Positions 43,113 through 52,560 of a stretch of 64,000 nt of DNA are shown one piece after another. This stretch comes from an uncultured Dehalococcoidia bacterium (GTDB lineage: Bacteria; Chloroflexota; Dehalococcoidia; Dehalococcoidales; UBA1222): NCBI GenBank assembly GCA_903844845.1, contig CAIMVG010000023.1:21506-85505 (forward strand), written 5' to 3'. Position 1 is the first letter of the stretch; each line of letters begins with the position of its first letter. Below the pieces are notes generated by a model, which was given only the letters and a program-made list of their open reading frames with translations, was not told the origin of the DNA and made no database searches. The position numbers were made by a program, and so were the translations under genes.

Positions 43113-43523
43113 ATGGCATCTAGCAGGGACTACTACAAAGTTCTGGGGATAAAGCGGGACGCGACGGCAGTTCAGGTTAAGGCTGCCTTTCGTGCCAAGG
43201 CTATGCGTTATCATCCGGACCACAACCCGGGTAAGGAAACTTGGGCTAATAAGAAACTGGCGGGTATCATCGAGGCTTATGAGACGCTGGGGAATCCTTC
43301 GAGCCGGCGTCTTTATAACCGGCGTCTGGCGGAAGCAGAAAGGCTTTTGGATGAAACCGAAACAGTTGTGGTTTACAGAAGGCCGCGAAAGCGGGAAAAA
43401 ACTACGGCCGAGCGTATGGTGGACATTATCAATTTCCCGTTGACTCCGTCCTGGGCCAGGTCTATGGCAGCCGCTTTTGTATTATTCGACCGTTTTTCTA
43501 AAGATGACGGAAGTGTGGAATAG
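43113..43523 (+). CDS. Short J-domain protein
   Basis: This 136-residue protein begins with a complete J domain: [33 protein letters not shown] (HPD at about 35-37) and [17 protein letters not shown]. The remaining 60 residues are basic and have no zinc finger or C-terminal DnaJ domain, so it can stimulate DnaK but probably has a dedicated client or membrane partner. It lies directly before full-length dnaJ (8-base gap). Confidence 0.88.
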   Translation: MASSRDYYKVLGIKRDATAVQVKAAFRAKAMRYHPDHNPGKETWANKKLAGIIEAYETLGNPSSRRLYNRRLAEAERLLDETETVVVYRRPRKREKTTAERMVDIINFPLTPSWARSMAAAFVLFDRFSKDDGSVE

Positions 43524-43531
43524 GGGAAAAC

Positions 43532-44626
43532 ATGGTTACAAAACGTGATTATTATGAAGTACTCGGAGTGGGCAAGGATGCTGGTGAAGACGACATAAAG
43601 AAGGCTTTCCGCAAATTGGCGTTCCAGTACCACCCGGATAAAAATTCGGGCGACGGCGCAGCGGAAAAATTCAAGGAAGCTAGCGAAGCCTATCAGGTCC
43701 TTACAGACCCTGAAAAGCGGCAGGCTTATGACCGTTTCGGCCACTCTGGTGTGGATGGCGCTTCGCGTGGTTTTGAAGATTTCGGTTTCGGTGCAGGCGG
43801 GGTCGGCAGTATTTTCGAGAACTTCTACAGTTTCTTCAGCGACGCGTCCACTGCCAACCAGACCGCCCCGCTTCGTGGCGGAGATATCCAGTACCTTGTG
43901 GAACTCACTTTTGAGGAGGCCGCGCTCGGGGTGGAGAAAGAACTTCATATCACCCGCAATGAGAATTGTTCCATCTGCCAGGGCAGCGGTGCCAAACCCG
44001 GCACACAGCCAGTTACCTGCCCCGAATGCAAGGGAGCGGGAAGGGTCCAGCGGGTCCAGCAGAGTCTTTTTGGACGGTTTACCAATGTGACTGTTTGTCC
44101 GCGCTGCAGTGGGAGCGGCAAGATAACTACAGAACCATGCCCCCATTGCCACGGCAGCGGCCACGAGCGCTTCGAGCGCGATATCAAATTGACCATACCT
44201 GCGGGGGTAGACAGTGCTACCAGACTTCAGATGAGCGGTCAGGGTAATGCCGGAGAACGCGGCGGGATGCCGGGTAACCTAATCGTATCGATTCAGGTCA
44301 ATCCTCATGAATTCTTTACCCGCGAAGATAGCAATATCATCTACGACCTCAAGATTAACTTTGCTCAGGCTGCGCTCGGTACAGAATTGGCTATCCCCAC
44401 GCTTTACGGTGACGCCCAACTCAAGGTACCTGCGGGTGCCCAGGCGGGGGATGTCTTCACTCTGAGGGGCAAAGGCATCCAGCACTTCCGCCGCTCGGGC
44501 AAAGGTGATGAGTTGGTGCGCCTGCATATTGTCACTCCCGAGAAACTTACAAAGGAACAGCGGCGTCTCTTCGAAGAGCTTGCCGAGAGCTTTGAGGAGA
44601 AAAAGAAGAAGAAAGAAGCCGAGTAA
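43532..44626 (+). CDS. dnaJ: Chaperone DnaJ
   Basis: This 364-residue protein has a J domain ([31 protein letters not shown]), a short Gly/Phe region ([18 protein letters not shown]), four CxxCxGxG zinc motifs ([32 protein letters not shown]) and the C-terminal substrate domain ending EKKKKKEAE. It is a co-chaperone of DnaK. GGGGAAA precedes the ATG. A terminator follows. Confidence 0.97.
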   Translation: MVTKRDYYEVLGVGKDAGEDDIKKAFRKLAFQYHPDKNSGDGAAEKFKEASEAYQVLTDPEKRQAYDRFGHSGVDGASRGFEDFGFGAGGVGSIFENFYSFFSDASTANQTAPLRGGDIQYLVELTFEEAALGVEKELHITRNENCSICQGSGAKPGTQPVTCPECKGAGRVQRVQQSLFGRFTNVTVCPRCSGSGKITTEPCPHCHGSGHERFERDIKLTIPAGVDSATRLQMSGQGNAGERGGMPGNLIVSIQVNPHEFFTREDSNIIYDLKINFAQAALGTELAIPTLYGDAQLKVPAGAQAGDVFTLRGKGIQHFRRSGKGDELVRLHIVTPEKLTKEQRRLFEELAESFEEKKKKKEAE

Positions 44627-44647
44627 TATTTGTGACACAAATTGATT

Positions 44648-44683
44648 AAACAAGCCGCCCCGTTTCCGGGGCGGCTTGTTTTT
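44648..44683 (+). terminator. Intrinsic terminator of the heat-shock operon
   Basis: AAACAAGCCGCCCCG (44648-44662) pairs with CGGGGCGGCTTGTTT (44667-44681), loop TTTC, running into TTT. The A-rich left arm also suits the convergent gpsA transcript. Confidence 0.92.
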
Positions 44684-44703
44684 AGGTAGGGTTGGGGATC
44701 AGT

Positions 44704-45750
44704 CTATAGCGGGGGTCTCTTTCGTGAAAATAGTTTCCATCGGCGACCGGCGAGCTCGTGCCGGCAGCTGGTCCCCAATATCTCGGGGATGACGTCGCAG
44801 ACGGCCGCGTCTTCATATAGGATGCGGTATATCTTCTCGGTGATAGGCATCTCAAGGTTAAGTTTCTTCGCCTGGTCCCAGACGGCGCTGGTGGTGGTCA
44901 CACCTTCGGAGACTCCCGTCATCGAGGACCGTATCTCATCGAGCGACCGCCCCTTCGTCAGTTCTACCCCGACATAGTGGTTGCGGCTCAGGTTTGAAGC
45001 GCAGGTGGCTATCAAATCACCCAGCCCTGCCAACCCCGAAAGTGTCAACGGACTGGCTCCGAGGGCCACGCTAAAGGCCGCCATCTCGGTAAGCCCGCGG
45101 GTAATAAAAGCGGCTTTGGCGTTGTCGCCGTAGCCGAGCCCGTCCACCATACCAGCGCCGAGCGCAATTACATTTTTAAGGGCGCCTCCCAGTTCTACCC
45201 CCACCAGGTCATGGTTGGTGTAAACCGAAAAAGTAGGCCCGCTGAATATTTTCTGAGCTTTCTGTGCTGTTTCTTCATTCTCCGCTGCGACAACCGCGGC
45301 TGCGGGTAGCCCTTGTAGGATTTCCCTGAACAGGTTGGGGCCCGATATGGCGCAGATATTTTTGTGATACACGGGGTCTATCTCGTCGGCAATGACCTGC
45401 GACATGCGTTTGTTGGTGCCTATCTCGATGCCTTTGGCGGCCGAGATGATAAGTTTATATGCCTTGAGTGTCGGTTTTACCACTGCTATGTTCTGGCGCA
45501 TGGTCTGTGAAGGCACGGCCATAATCACAGCGCTGGACAGGGACATGGCATCTTTGATGGAGGAGGTCACGCTTAATGAGGTGGGGAATTCGACATTGCC
45601 CATCACATGCCGGTCGGAGCCCCTGTTGCTTAGCTTCTCTGCCTCTTCCTCGGTGCGGGCCCACAATTTTACAGAAGTACCCCTGCGGGCCAAAAGGATA
45701 GCTAGTGTCATCCCCCAGCTAGTCGTGCCGACGACGCAGATTTTCGTCAT
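44704..45750 (-). CDS. gpsA: Glycerol-3-phosphate dehydrogenase [NAD(P)+]
   Basis: This 348-residue enzyme makes sn-glycerol-3-phosphate for phospholipids. The N-terminal nucleotide site reads ICVVGTTSWGMTLAILLARRG; the second G of the usual GxGxxG is T here (GTTSWG). Later come SAAKGIEI, KNVIALGAGMVDGLGYGDNAKAAFITRGL and GLAGLGDLIATC, all typical. It ends the der-plsY-gpsA cluster; plsY uses its product. Confidence 0.94.
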   Translation of the reverse strand: MTKICVVGTTSWGMTLAILLARRGTSVKLWARTEEEAEKLSNRGSDRHVMGNVEFPTSLSVTSSIKDAMSLSSAVIMAVPSQTMRQNIAVVKPTLKAYKLIISAAKGIEIGTNKRMSQVIADEIDPVYHKNICAISGPNLFREILQGLPAAAVVAAENEETAQKAQKIFSGPTFSVYTNHDLVGVELGGALKNVIALGAGMVDGLGYGDNAKAAFITRGLTEMAAFSVALGASPLTLSGLAGLGDLIATCASNLSRNHYVGVELTKGRSLDEIRSSMTGVSEGVTTTSAVWDQAKKLNLEMPITEKIYRILYEDAAVCDVIPEILGTSCRHELAGRRWKLFSRKRPPL

Positions 45751-45781
45751 CTTCGATTCACCTGGTAAGAGCAGTGTCGAT

Positions 45782-46453
45782 TCAGGCCGGGATGCCCGAT
45801 CGGGCTGCCGCTTTCTGGTTAAGCTTACGCTCTTTGCCGGAGAGCAGGCGTTTGATATTGTCGCGGTGCGCTATGACTATGATGAGCGCGCCGATAAGAA
45901 CATATACGAGATATTCGACGGGAACGCCGTAGATTATGGTGAGAGGTATCATTATGGCATAAGCGCTGACCACCCCGGTGATGCTGCCGAGCGATGCAAA
46001 TCCTGAAAGGCCTGCTCCTATTATAAGGATCTCGCCGCCGAAGAGCGCGGCTACAGGGCAAATGGCGGCCAGTCCCCCGATGAACGTGGCGACTCCTCGG
46101 CCGCCCTTGAATTTGGCGAACACGGGGAAAATATGTCCGAGTATGGCGCAGAGCCCGGCGAGGGCTTTGCCCGCCAGGGGGCCCAGTGTAAGGTGCCCGA
46201 CCGACAGGCTCCCGTGCCCCATTATGACGCCGGCTAGAAGCACGGCAGTGGTAGCTTTCAGGACATCGCCTGCGGCAACCATCACGAACGCCTTTCGTCC
46301 GAGGGTGCGAAGCACGTTGGTTCCGCCGGTATGGCCGCTTCCGAAGTCGCGGATATCGATCTTGGCCTGCAATTTGCTCACTATGAGCCCGAAGGGTATT
46401 GAACCTAGTACATAACCCAGAAGGGCTACGAATACGAATTTTACTATGATCAT
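45782..46453 (-). CDS. plsY: Glycerol-3-phosphate acyltransferase PlsY
   Basis: This 223-residue integral membrane enzyme transfers acyl from acyl-phosphate to glycerol-3-phosphate. It has about six membrane segments and the three family motifs: LGSIPFGLIVSKL, GSGHTGGTNVLRTLG and KFKGGRGVATFIGGL. The first motif region GSGNxGATN is GSGHTGGTN here. The ATG overlaps the der stop (4 bases). The tail has extra basic residues. Confidence 0.93.
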   Translation of the reverse strand: MIIVKFVFVALLGYVLGSIPFGLIVSKLQAKIDIRDFGSGHTGGTNVLRTLGRKAFVMVAAGDVLKATTAVLLAGVIMGHGSLSVGHLTLGPLAGKALAGLCAILGHIFPVFAKFKGGRGVATFIGGLAAICPVAALFGGEILIIGAGLSGFASLGSITGVVSAYAIMIPLTIIYGVPVEYLVYVLIGALIIVIAHRDNIKRLLSGKERKLNQKAAARSGIPA

Positions 46454-47817
46454 TTCTTTTCACCTCTGGTCTTGAAAATGAGTCGCAGCGGAGTGCCTTC
46501 GAAACCGAAGTTTTTCCGCAGCTGGTTTTCAAGGTAGCGCTGATACGAAAAGTGCATCAGTGTGGCGTCATTCACGAAGAAAACAAAAGTGGGTGGATTT
46601 ACTTCTGCCTGGGTGGTGTAGAAAAATTTGAGAAGTTGAAACCCCTTGTGCGGTGGCGTATGGGCTGCGAGTACCTGCTGAACGGCGTTGTTAAGCTCAG
46701 CGGTCGGGATCCGCTTGTTCCTTTGATTGTAAACCTCCATCGCTTGCGGCATGATGTCTGATATGCCTGTGCCGTCCATCGCGGACGTATAGAGAATCGT
46801 GGAATACCGCATGAATTTCAGATTGGCCCGCAGGCAACGTGTGACTTCGCTTTTGTCCAAAGTCTTGGCAAGGTCCCATTTGTTGACGATGATGATAACG
46901 CCTTTAAAAGCCTGTTGGATATATCCGGCGACATGGAGGTCCTGGGCTGTCACAAGTTCCCCGGCGTCGAGTACCAGGAGGGCGATATCTGCGCGGTCTA
47001 TGGCCTCAAGTGAGCGGATGACGCTGTATTTATCAACGCCTCCACCCTGACGGCCACGTCTTTTGATACCGGCAGTATCTATAAGTATAACACTTTGGCC
47101 ATTGTAGTCAAGGTTTGTATCGATTGCATCACGAGTAGTTCCCGGTATCGAACTCACGATTACACGCTCTTCGCCGAGCAGCCGGTTAAGTATCATGGAC
47201 TTGCCCACGTTGGGTCGTCCCACGATGGCAATTTTTAGGCTTTCAGCGGGGTTTACGGCCGTAACGGGGGGAGGCTCTGGCAACCGCGCCAATAGAACGT
47301 CCAGGAGGTCGTTGATGCCCCTTCCATGATAAGCGCTGACGGGAATCGGTACACCCAGCCCCAGGCGATTGAACTCATGCGAAGCCATGTCCATTTTCTC
47401 GTTATCGGCTTTGTTGACGACCAGCATGACGCGTTTTTTCACTGGGCGGAGCAGGGCGGCAAGGTCCATGTCGCTCGGCATAAGCCCGTCTTTGGCGTCT
47501 ACCAGGAAGAGGATCAGGTCGGCCTCGTTGATGGCGATGTCTACCTGCTTGTTTATCTCGTCGGAAAAAGATGAACTTCCCTTCATCTCTACGCCGCCGG
47601 TGTCTATCACGGTAAACTCTTTATCGAGCCAGCTGACGTTGGCGGTGAGGCGGTCGCGGGTGGTTCCTGGAAGGTCTTCGACGATGGCGATGCGCCGGCC
47701 GGCCAACCTGTTGAGCAGGGTAGACTTTCCGACGTTCTGACGACCTACTATAGCGACCAGCGGTCTCCTGCGTGGACCATTTTGGTTCTTTTCTACATCG
47801 GCAATTTCGTTGGGCAT
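46450..47817 (-). CDS. der: Ribosome-assembly GTPase Der (EngA)
   Basis: This 455-residue protein has two GTPase domains in tandem: GRQNVGKSTLLNRL with DTGGVEM and NKAD, then GRPNVGKSMILNRL with DTAGIKRRG and NKWD. A C-terminal KH-like domain follows (GFQLLKFFYTTQAEVNPPTFVFFVN, NPPTF conserved). It acts in 50S subunit maturation. The N-terminal 15 residues are extra. It is first gene of the cluster with plsY and gpsA. Confidence 0.96.
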   Translation of the reverse strand: MPNEIADVEKNQNGPRRRPLVAIVGRQNVGKSTLLNRLAGRRIAIVEDLPGTTRDRLTANVSWLDKEFTVIDTGGVEMKGSSSFSDEINKQVDIAINEADLILFLVDAKDGLMPSDMDLAALLRPVKKRVMLVVNKADNEKMDMASHEFNRLGLGVPIPVSAYHGRGINDLLDVLLARLPEPPPVTAVNPAESLKIAIVGRPNVGKSMILNRLLGEERVIVSSIPGTTRDAIDTNLDYNGQSVILIDTAGIKRRGRQGGGVDKYSVIRSLEAIDRADIALLVLDAGELVTAQDLHVAGYIQQAFKGVIIIVNKWDLAKTLDKSEVTRCLRANLKFMRYSTILYTSAMDGTGISDIMPQAMEVYNQRNKRIPTAELNNAVQQVLAAHTPPHKGFQLLKFFYTTQAEVNPPTFVFFVNDATLMHFSYQRYLENQLRKNFGFEGTPLRLIFKTRGEKK

Positions 47818-47899
47818 GTGTTGACTAGTAGTCCTTAATTCCGGATGGGCGCTTCATTCAGAATGGCAGTCGATCTAAAACGGAATTCCTTAACAGATT

Positions 47900-48838
47900 T
47901 TAACGGCAGTTTGGCAGTATCCCTGCCCCGCCCAGCAATTGTGATAGTATGGCTTTTTGTGCGTGAAGTCGGTTTTCTGCCTGGTCGAAGACCACTGAAG
48001 ATCGGCTTTCTATAACCTCATCGGAGACCTCCTGTCCCCGGTGAGCTGGCAGGCAGTGCATAAAGATGGCCTCATCGTTTGCAAGGTACATCAGGGCGCT
48101 GTCCACCTGGAAACCTGTAAAGGCCTTTATGCGCGTCACGTTTTCGTCTTCCTGTCCCATGCTGGTCCATGTGTCTGTATAGACCACATCTGCACCACGG
48201 ACGGCTAGCTTCGGGTCGTGCCCGATTTCAATCTCTGAGCCGTTATTTTCTGCCAGTATCTGCGCGCGTTCGAGGATTCCGCTGTTCAGTTCGTAGCCCT
48301 CTGGCGAGGCGATGTTGATATTCATGCCGGCTAGCCCGCAGGCAAGGGCGAGGCTTGCGGCAACATTGTTGCCGTCGCCGACAAATGCGAGGGTCAGGTG
48401 TTTGAGGTTCCCCTTGTGCTCGAATATCGTTAGCAGGTCGGCCAGTGCCTGGCAGGGGTGTTCTTTATCGGAAAGGGCATTGATTATCGGTATGTCGGCA
48501 TATTTCCCCAGCACCTCGAGTGTATCGTGGCTGAAAGTACGGGCGGCTACGATGTCCACGTATCTTGAAAGTACGCGCGCCACATCGGGCACAGACTCCC
48601 TTTTGCCCAGTCCCACCTCTGCCGGAGAAAGGTATATCACCTGTCCGCCGAGTTGCCGCATTGCCATCTCAAAGCTCACGCGTGTGCGGAGGGACGGCTT
48701 TTCAAAAACCAGCGCCATCGTCTTGTCGCTGAGCGCGGAATTCCAACCGAGCGATTTCAGTTCGATGGCATCGGCCAGCAGAAGCTGAAGATCTGTGCTC
48801 GAGAGGTCGGAAATTGAAAGGAAATCTTTGGTCTGCAT
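47900..48838 (-). CDS. argF: Ornithine carbamoyltransferase
   Basis: This 312-residue enzyme converts ornithine and carbamoyl phosphate to citrulline in arginine synthesis. Carbamoyl-phosphate residues are in KPSLRTRVSFE and HPCQALADLLT; ornithine is bound in the HCLPAHRGQEV segment near residue 267. The GDGNNVAASL segment separates it from aspartate carbamoyltransferase. It stands alone between der and polA, divergent from polA. Confidence 0.95.
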   Translation of the reverse strand: MQTKDFLSISDLSSTDLQLLLADAIELKSLGWNSALSDKTMALVFEKPSLRTRVSFEMAMRQLGGQVIYLSPAEVGLGKRESVPDVARVLSRYVDIVAARTFSHDTLEVLGKYADIPIINALSDKEHPCQALADLLTIFEHKGNLKHLTLAFVGDGNNVAASLALACGLAGMNINIASPEGYELNSGILERAQILAENNGSEIEIGHDPKLAVRGADVVYTDTWTSMGQEDENVTRIKAFTGFQVDSALMYLANDEAIFMHCLPAHRGQEVSDEVIESRSSVVFDQAENRLHAQKAILSQLLGGAGILPNCR

Positions 48839-48973
48839 CAGTTTCTCCGCAAAGGTCTCGGATGATTATATCATGAATGGGAAGAGGGTAGGGGAAAGGT
48901 GGGATTTTCGTTTGCTGTCCCTGCCTGAAATGCCGTTCCGGCAGGCAACAGACGGGTTCGGGTTCTCTGTCTC

Positions 48974-48982
48974 TGCTATAAT
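48974..48982 (+). promoter_or_regulatory. Extended -10 promoter of polA
   Basis: TGCTATAAT ends 6 bases before the polA ATG, so the expected start site coincides with or touches the A of ATG. No Shine-Dalgarno sequence fits in the gap. Confidence 0.7.
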
Positions 48983-48988
48983 TATCTC

Positions 48989-51739
48989 ATGCCTGATTCT
49001 CAAAAACCGCGGTTGCTCCTGATAGACGGCAACAACCTGGTTCACCGCGCTTTTCACGCCCTCCCTCCTCTTACAGTGAGGCGCACGGGGGAACTGGTCA
49101 ATGCTGTTTACGGGTTCTCTTCGATGCTGCTGAAGGTGCTGGCTGACCAAAAGCCGACGCATTACGCCGTGGCGTTCGATAAAAAAGGCCCCACTTTTCG
49201 GCACGATATGTTTGACGACTACAAAGCCAACCGTCCCCGTACCCCCGACGAACTCATAGGCCAGCTTGCGCGGACACGCCAATTGGTTGCGGATTTCAAC
49301 ATACCAATCTTCGAGCTTGATGGTTTTGAAGCGGACGACATGCTTGGAACGCTCTCTCATCAGGCGGCTGCGCGGGAAATAGAAACCGTGATACTGACGG
49401 GCGACGCAGACGCCATGCAGTTGGTCGGGGATTGCGTTAGCGTCCTTTATCCACGCACAATGGGCGAAGCGGTTCTTTTCGACGCCGATGCGGTCAAAGA
49501 AAAGTATCTGGTGCCCCCCGAATTGATCGCCGATTTAAAAGCTCTGAAAGGCGACCCCTCGGACAATATACCCGGGGTGAAAGGCATCGGTGAAAAAACG
49601 GCGGCTAAGCTTATCCTCCAATTCGGCGGGATAGAAGAGATTTACAATCATATCGGCGAGGTCACTCCGCCGCGTATTCAGGAGCTTCTGCGAGCCGATG
49701 AAATGATGGCTCGCAAAAGCAAGGTCCTTGCAACCATTGACGTACGGGCGCCAGTAACGCTCAACCTGGAAGCCTGCCGGGTTTCCAATATGGACCGCGA
49801 TAAAGTGGTGGGGCTCTTCCGGGATCTGGAGTTCTTCAAACTTATCGACCGCTTGCCGCAGGTTTCGGAACAGCCGGCAACACGGGGGCCGGTGCAGGGC
49901 TCGCTGATGGAAATGGTACCGCAGGCTCCCGAAAAACGCCCTCTTCAAAATATGAATTACATTATTGTCTCGACAACCGAAGCGTTGGATTCGCTGGCAC
50001 GCAGGCTTGAGGGGTCGGCTTCGTTTGCTTTCGACCTGGTTGCGGGAGCGGGGAATCCCATGAACGCCCAGTTGGTGGGTATCAGCATTTCACCTTCGGA
50101 GGGCGAAGCATATTACATCCCACTGACTCATGGCGGCTTGGATGCGGGACCGCAACTCTCGGTGGATGCTGTCATACACGCCCTTTCCGTTGTGTTCGAA
50201 AACCGGAAGATCGAAAAATATACTCATAACGCGAACTTCAACACCTCCCTCCTTCATGAATATGGTATAAACGCTACCCCGGTTTCCTTCGATACCATGC
50301 TGGCGGCCCATCTGCTGGGTGAGCAGTCTCTGGAACTTCGGAGCCTGGCACTTGGGCGTATGGGCATGGAGTTGCCGGCGCTTCCGATGGGAACCGGCGT
50401 TAAAGCGGTTCAGGTCGCTCACCTGTCTGTTCCGGTCGTGTGCGATTACGCCTGCGCATCTGCCGATTCTATCGGCCGCCTGTTCAAGGTGTTGGCCTCA
50501 GAACTCGAAAACCAGGGGTTATGGGCCCTCTTCGAAGACCTCGAAATTCCACTTGTCCCGATACTTGTCGGCATGCAGAGGAACGGCGTACTTCTGGATA
50601 ACCGCATCCTGGAAGATATGTCGATTAGATTGGGTGACCGGCTTAAAGCTCTCGAAAGCGAGATCTACAAGTGCGCGGGTCACCAGTTTAATATCAATTC
50701 TCCTAAACAGCTCGGAAGCGTATTGTTCGAGGAACTCAACATCCCAACTGAACAAAAAAAGAAGGGTGCCTGGTCGACGGAAGCCTCTGTGCTGGAAACC
50801 CTGCGTAACGCGTACCCGATGGTAGAATTCGTTCTTGAATACCGCCAGCTTACCAAGCTTAAATCGACTTATATCGATGCCCTGCCGGGGTTGGTTAATC
50901 CGCGGACGGGGCGCGTCCATACCAGCTTCAACCAGATGCGCACTGCGACGGGCAGGCTGTCGTCGAGTGATCCTAATCTGCAGAACATCCCTGTCCGCGG
51001 GGACCTGGGCCGTGAGATTCGGGGTGCATTCGTTTCGGCTCCAGGTTCGATTCTGCTTTCCGGCGACTATTCACAGATAGATCTTCGCGCTCTCGCCCAC
51101 CTCTCGCAGGACCCGATGCTCATGCATACCTTCGAAAAAGGTGAAGACATCCACACTGCCACAGCCTCCCAGCTCTTCGGCGTGGAAGCGAAATTGGTCA
51201 CGCCTGACATGCGGCGTTTCGCCAAGACGGTCAATTTCGGGGTCATATACGGCATGAGCGGTTATGGCCTTGAGCAAGCGACGGAGTTTTCACGCGAAGA
51301 AGCCAGGGGGTTCATCAAGGCATATTTCGAAAAATATGCGGGTGTGCAGGGGTATTTTGATTCGACAAAGGACCAGGCCCGCAGGCTCGGTTATGTTCAG
51401 ACCATTCTGGGTCGGCGCCGTTATATCCCTGACATCAATTCTTCTAACAGGGTCGTGCGCGAGGCGGCGGAGCGTATGGCAATCAACATGCCTGTCCAGG
51501 GAACTTCGGCAGACATCATCAAGGTTGCTATGATTAATTTGGATAAAGAGATGGATTCCCGGAGACTTCTCAGCAAACTAATACTCCAGGTACATGACGA
51601 GTTGATTTTCGAAGTTCCAGAATCGGAAATTCCGGTGATGAAAGAGATTGTTCGAAAACTTATGGCCTCTGCCATACAGCTTTCGGTCCCAGTCAGGGTC
51701 GACCTTAAAACAGGCCACGCCTGGGGACAGATGGAGTAG
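48989..51739 (+). CDS. polA: DNA polymerase I
   Basis: This 916-residue protein has the 5' nuclease domain (LLIDGNNLVHRAFH, DGFEADDMLGTL, GVKGIGEKTAAKL), a central 3'-5' exonuclease-like domain and a polymerase domain with motif A (SGDYSQIDLRALAHLSQDP), motif B (RRFAKTVNFGVIYGMSGYG) and motif C (QVHDELIFEVPE). The exonuclease motifs are degenerate: FDLVAGA in place of FDTET, and NANFNTSLL with Asn in place of the second-motif Asp, so proofreading is probably lost. mutM follows 8 bases later, making a repair pair. Confidence 0.96.
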   Translation: MPDSQKPRLLLIDGNNLVHRAFHALPPLTVRRTGELVNAVYGFSSMLLKVLADQKPTHYAVAFDKKGPTFRHDMFDDYKANRPRTPDELIGQLARTRQLVADFNIPIFELDGFEADDMLGTLSHQAAAREIETVILTGDADAMQLVGDCVSVLYPRTMGEAVLFDADAVKEKYLVPPELIADLKALKGDPSDNIPGVKGIGEKTAAKLILQFGGIEEIYNHIGEVTPPRIQELLRADEMMARKSKVLATIDVRAPVTLNLEACRVSNMDRDKVVGLFRDLEFFKLIDRLPQVSEQPATRGPVQGSLMEMVPQAPEKRPLQNMNYIIVSTTEALDSLARRLEGSASFAFDLVAGAGNPMNAQLVGISISPSEGEAYYIPLTHGGLDAGPQLSVDAVIHALSVVFENRKIEKYTHNANFNTSLLHEYGINATPVSFDTMLAAHLLGEQSLELRSLALGRMGMELPALPMGTGVKAVQVAHLSVPVVCDYACASADSIGRLFKVLASELENQGLWALFEDLEIPLVPILVGMQRNGVLLDNRILEDMSIRLGDRLKALESEIYKCAGHQFNINSPKQLGSVLFEELNIPTEQKKKGAWSTEASVLETLRNAYPMVEFVLEYRQLTKLKSTYIDALPGLVNPRTGRVHTSFNQMRTATGRLSSSDPNLQNIPVRGDLGREIRGAFVSAPGSILLSGDYSQIDLRALAHLSQDPMLMHTFEKGEDIHTATASQLFGVEAKLVTPDMRRFAKTVNFGVIYGMSGYGLEQATEFSREEARGFIKAYFEKYAGVQGYFDSTKDQARRLGYVQTILGRRRYIPDINSSNRVVREAAERMAINMPVQGTSADIIKVAMINLDKEMDSRRLLSKLILQVHDELIFEVPESEIPVMKEIVRKLMASAIQLSVPVRVDLKTGHAWGQME

Positions 51740-51747
51740 CGCGATCA

Positions 51748-52560
51748 ATGCCTGAACTGCCCGAAGTTGAAACTATCAAGAACGAACTCGCACCCCTTGT
51801 GACCGGCCGCCGCATCAAATCTGTTGATTTTCTCTGGGCAAAAACGTTGGTTTCTCCTTCGATACCGGAATTCGATGCGAGGGTCACAGGGAAACTGGTC
51901 AAAAGTCTCGAGAGGCGCGGCAAATATCTTATTTTTAACCTGGATAGCGGCGATTCACTGCTTGTTCATCTCCGCATGACCGGTTCTTTCCTGTCGGGCA
52001 CTGGCAAGTCCGTGCCGTCGGGACACACACGGGCCGTTATCCGTCTGGATGATGGTATTTGTATGTACTTCATCGACCCAAGGAAGTTTGGCAAGTTCCA
52101 GCTGGTGGATGACTTGCGAGTGAAAGCGCTTGATAAACTGGGGCCTGAACCGATGGCGGCTTCTTTCACTTCGGCGGTCCTTATTAAACTTCTTGAAGGG
52201 CGCAAGGGCCCCATCAAGGCCGCTCTTGTGGACCAGGAATTCATTGCGGGTATCGGCAATATGTATGCGGATGAGATACTCTTCGAGTCCGGGCTGAATC
52301 CGCTCAGGCCGTCGGACAGCCTTGCCGCCGAAGAGATGAAACGCCTCTACAAAGCAATAAAGCAGGTATTAAAGCGAGCCATCGAGAACAAAGGGGCCAG
52401 TATCTCTAATTATTTCCGCCCCGGCGGCGAAAAAGGTACTGCACACGAGGGATTTAAAGTGGCCCACCGCAAGGGCGATTGTCCCGTATGCGGTGGGCCG
52501 ATCAAACGTATTGTGGTGCGCCAGCGCGGCACCTATTTCTGCCCTGTTTGCCAGGCCTAG
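51748..52560 (+). CDS. mutM: Formamidopyrimidine-DNA glycosylase
   Basis: This 270-residue bifunctional glycosylase/AP lyase removes 8-oxoguanine. It has N-terminal PELPEVETI (catalytic Pro2, Glu3), RRGKYLIF with the conserved Lys, and FIAGIGNMYADEILF. The C-terminal zinc finger is CPVCGGPI and CPVCQA. ATG lies 8 bases after the polA stop, so the two are likely co-transcribed. It converges with the DUF4389 gene, whose stop it overlaps by 4 bases. Confidence 0.96.
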   Translation: MPELPEVETIKNELAPLVTGRRIKSVDFLWAKTLVSPSIPEFDARVTGKLVKSLERRGKYLIFNLDSGDSLLVHLRMTGSFLSGTGKSVPSGHTRAVIRLDDGICMYFIDPRKFGKFQLVDDLRVKALDKLGPEPMAASFTSAVLIKLLEGRKGPIKAALVDQEFIAGIGNMYADEILFESGLNPLRPSDSLAAEEMKRLYKAIKQVLKRAIENKGASISNYFRPGGEKGTAHEGFKVAHRKGDCPVCGGPIKRIVVRQRGTYFCPVCQA

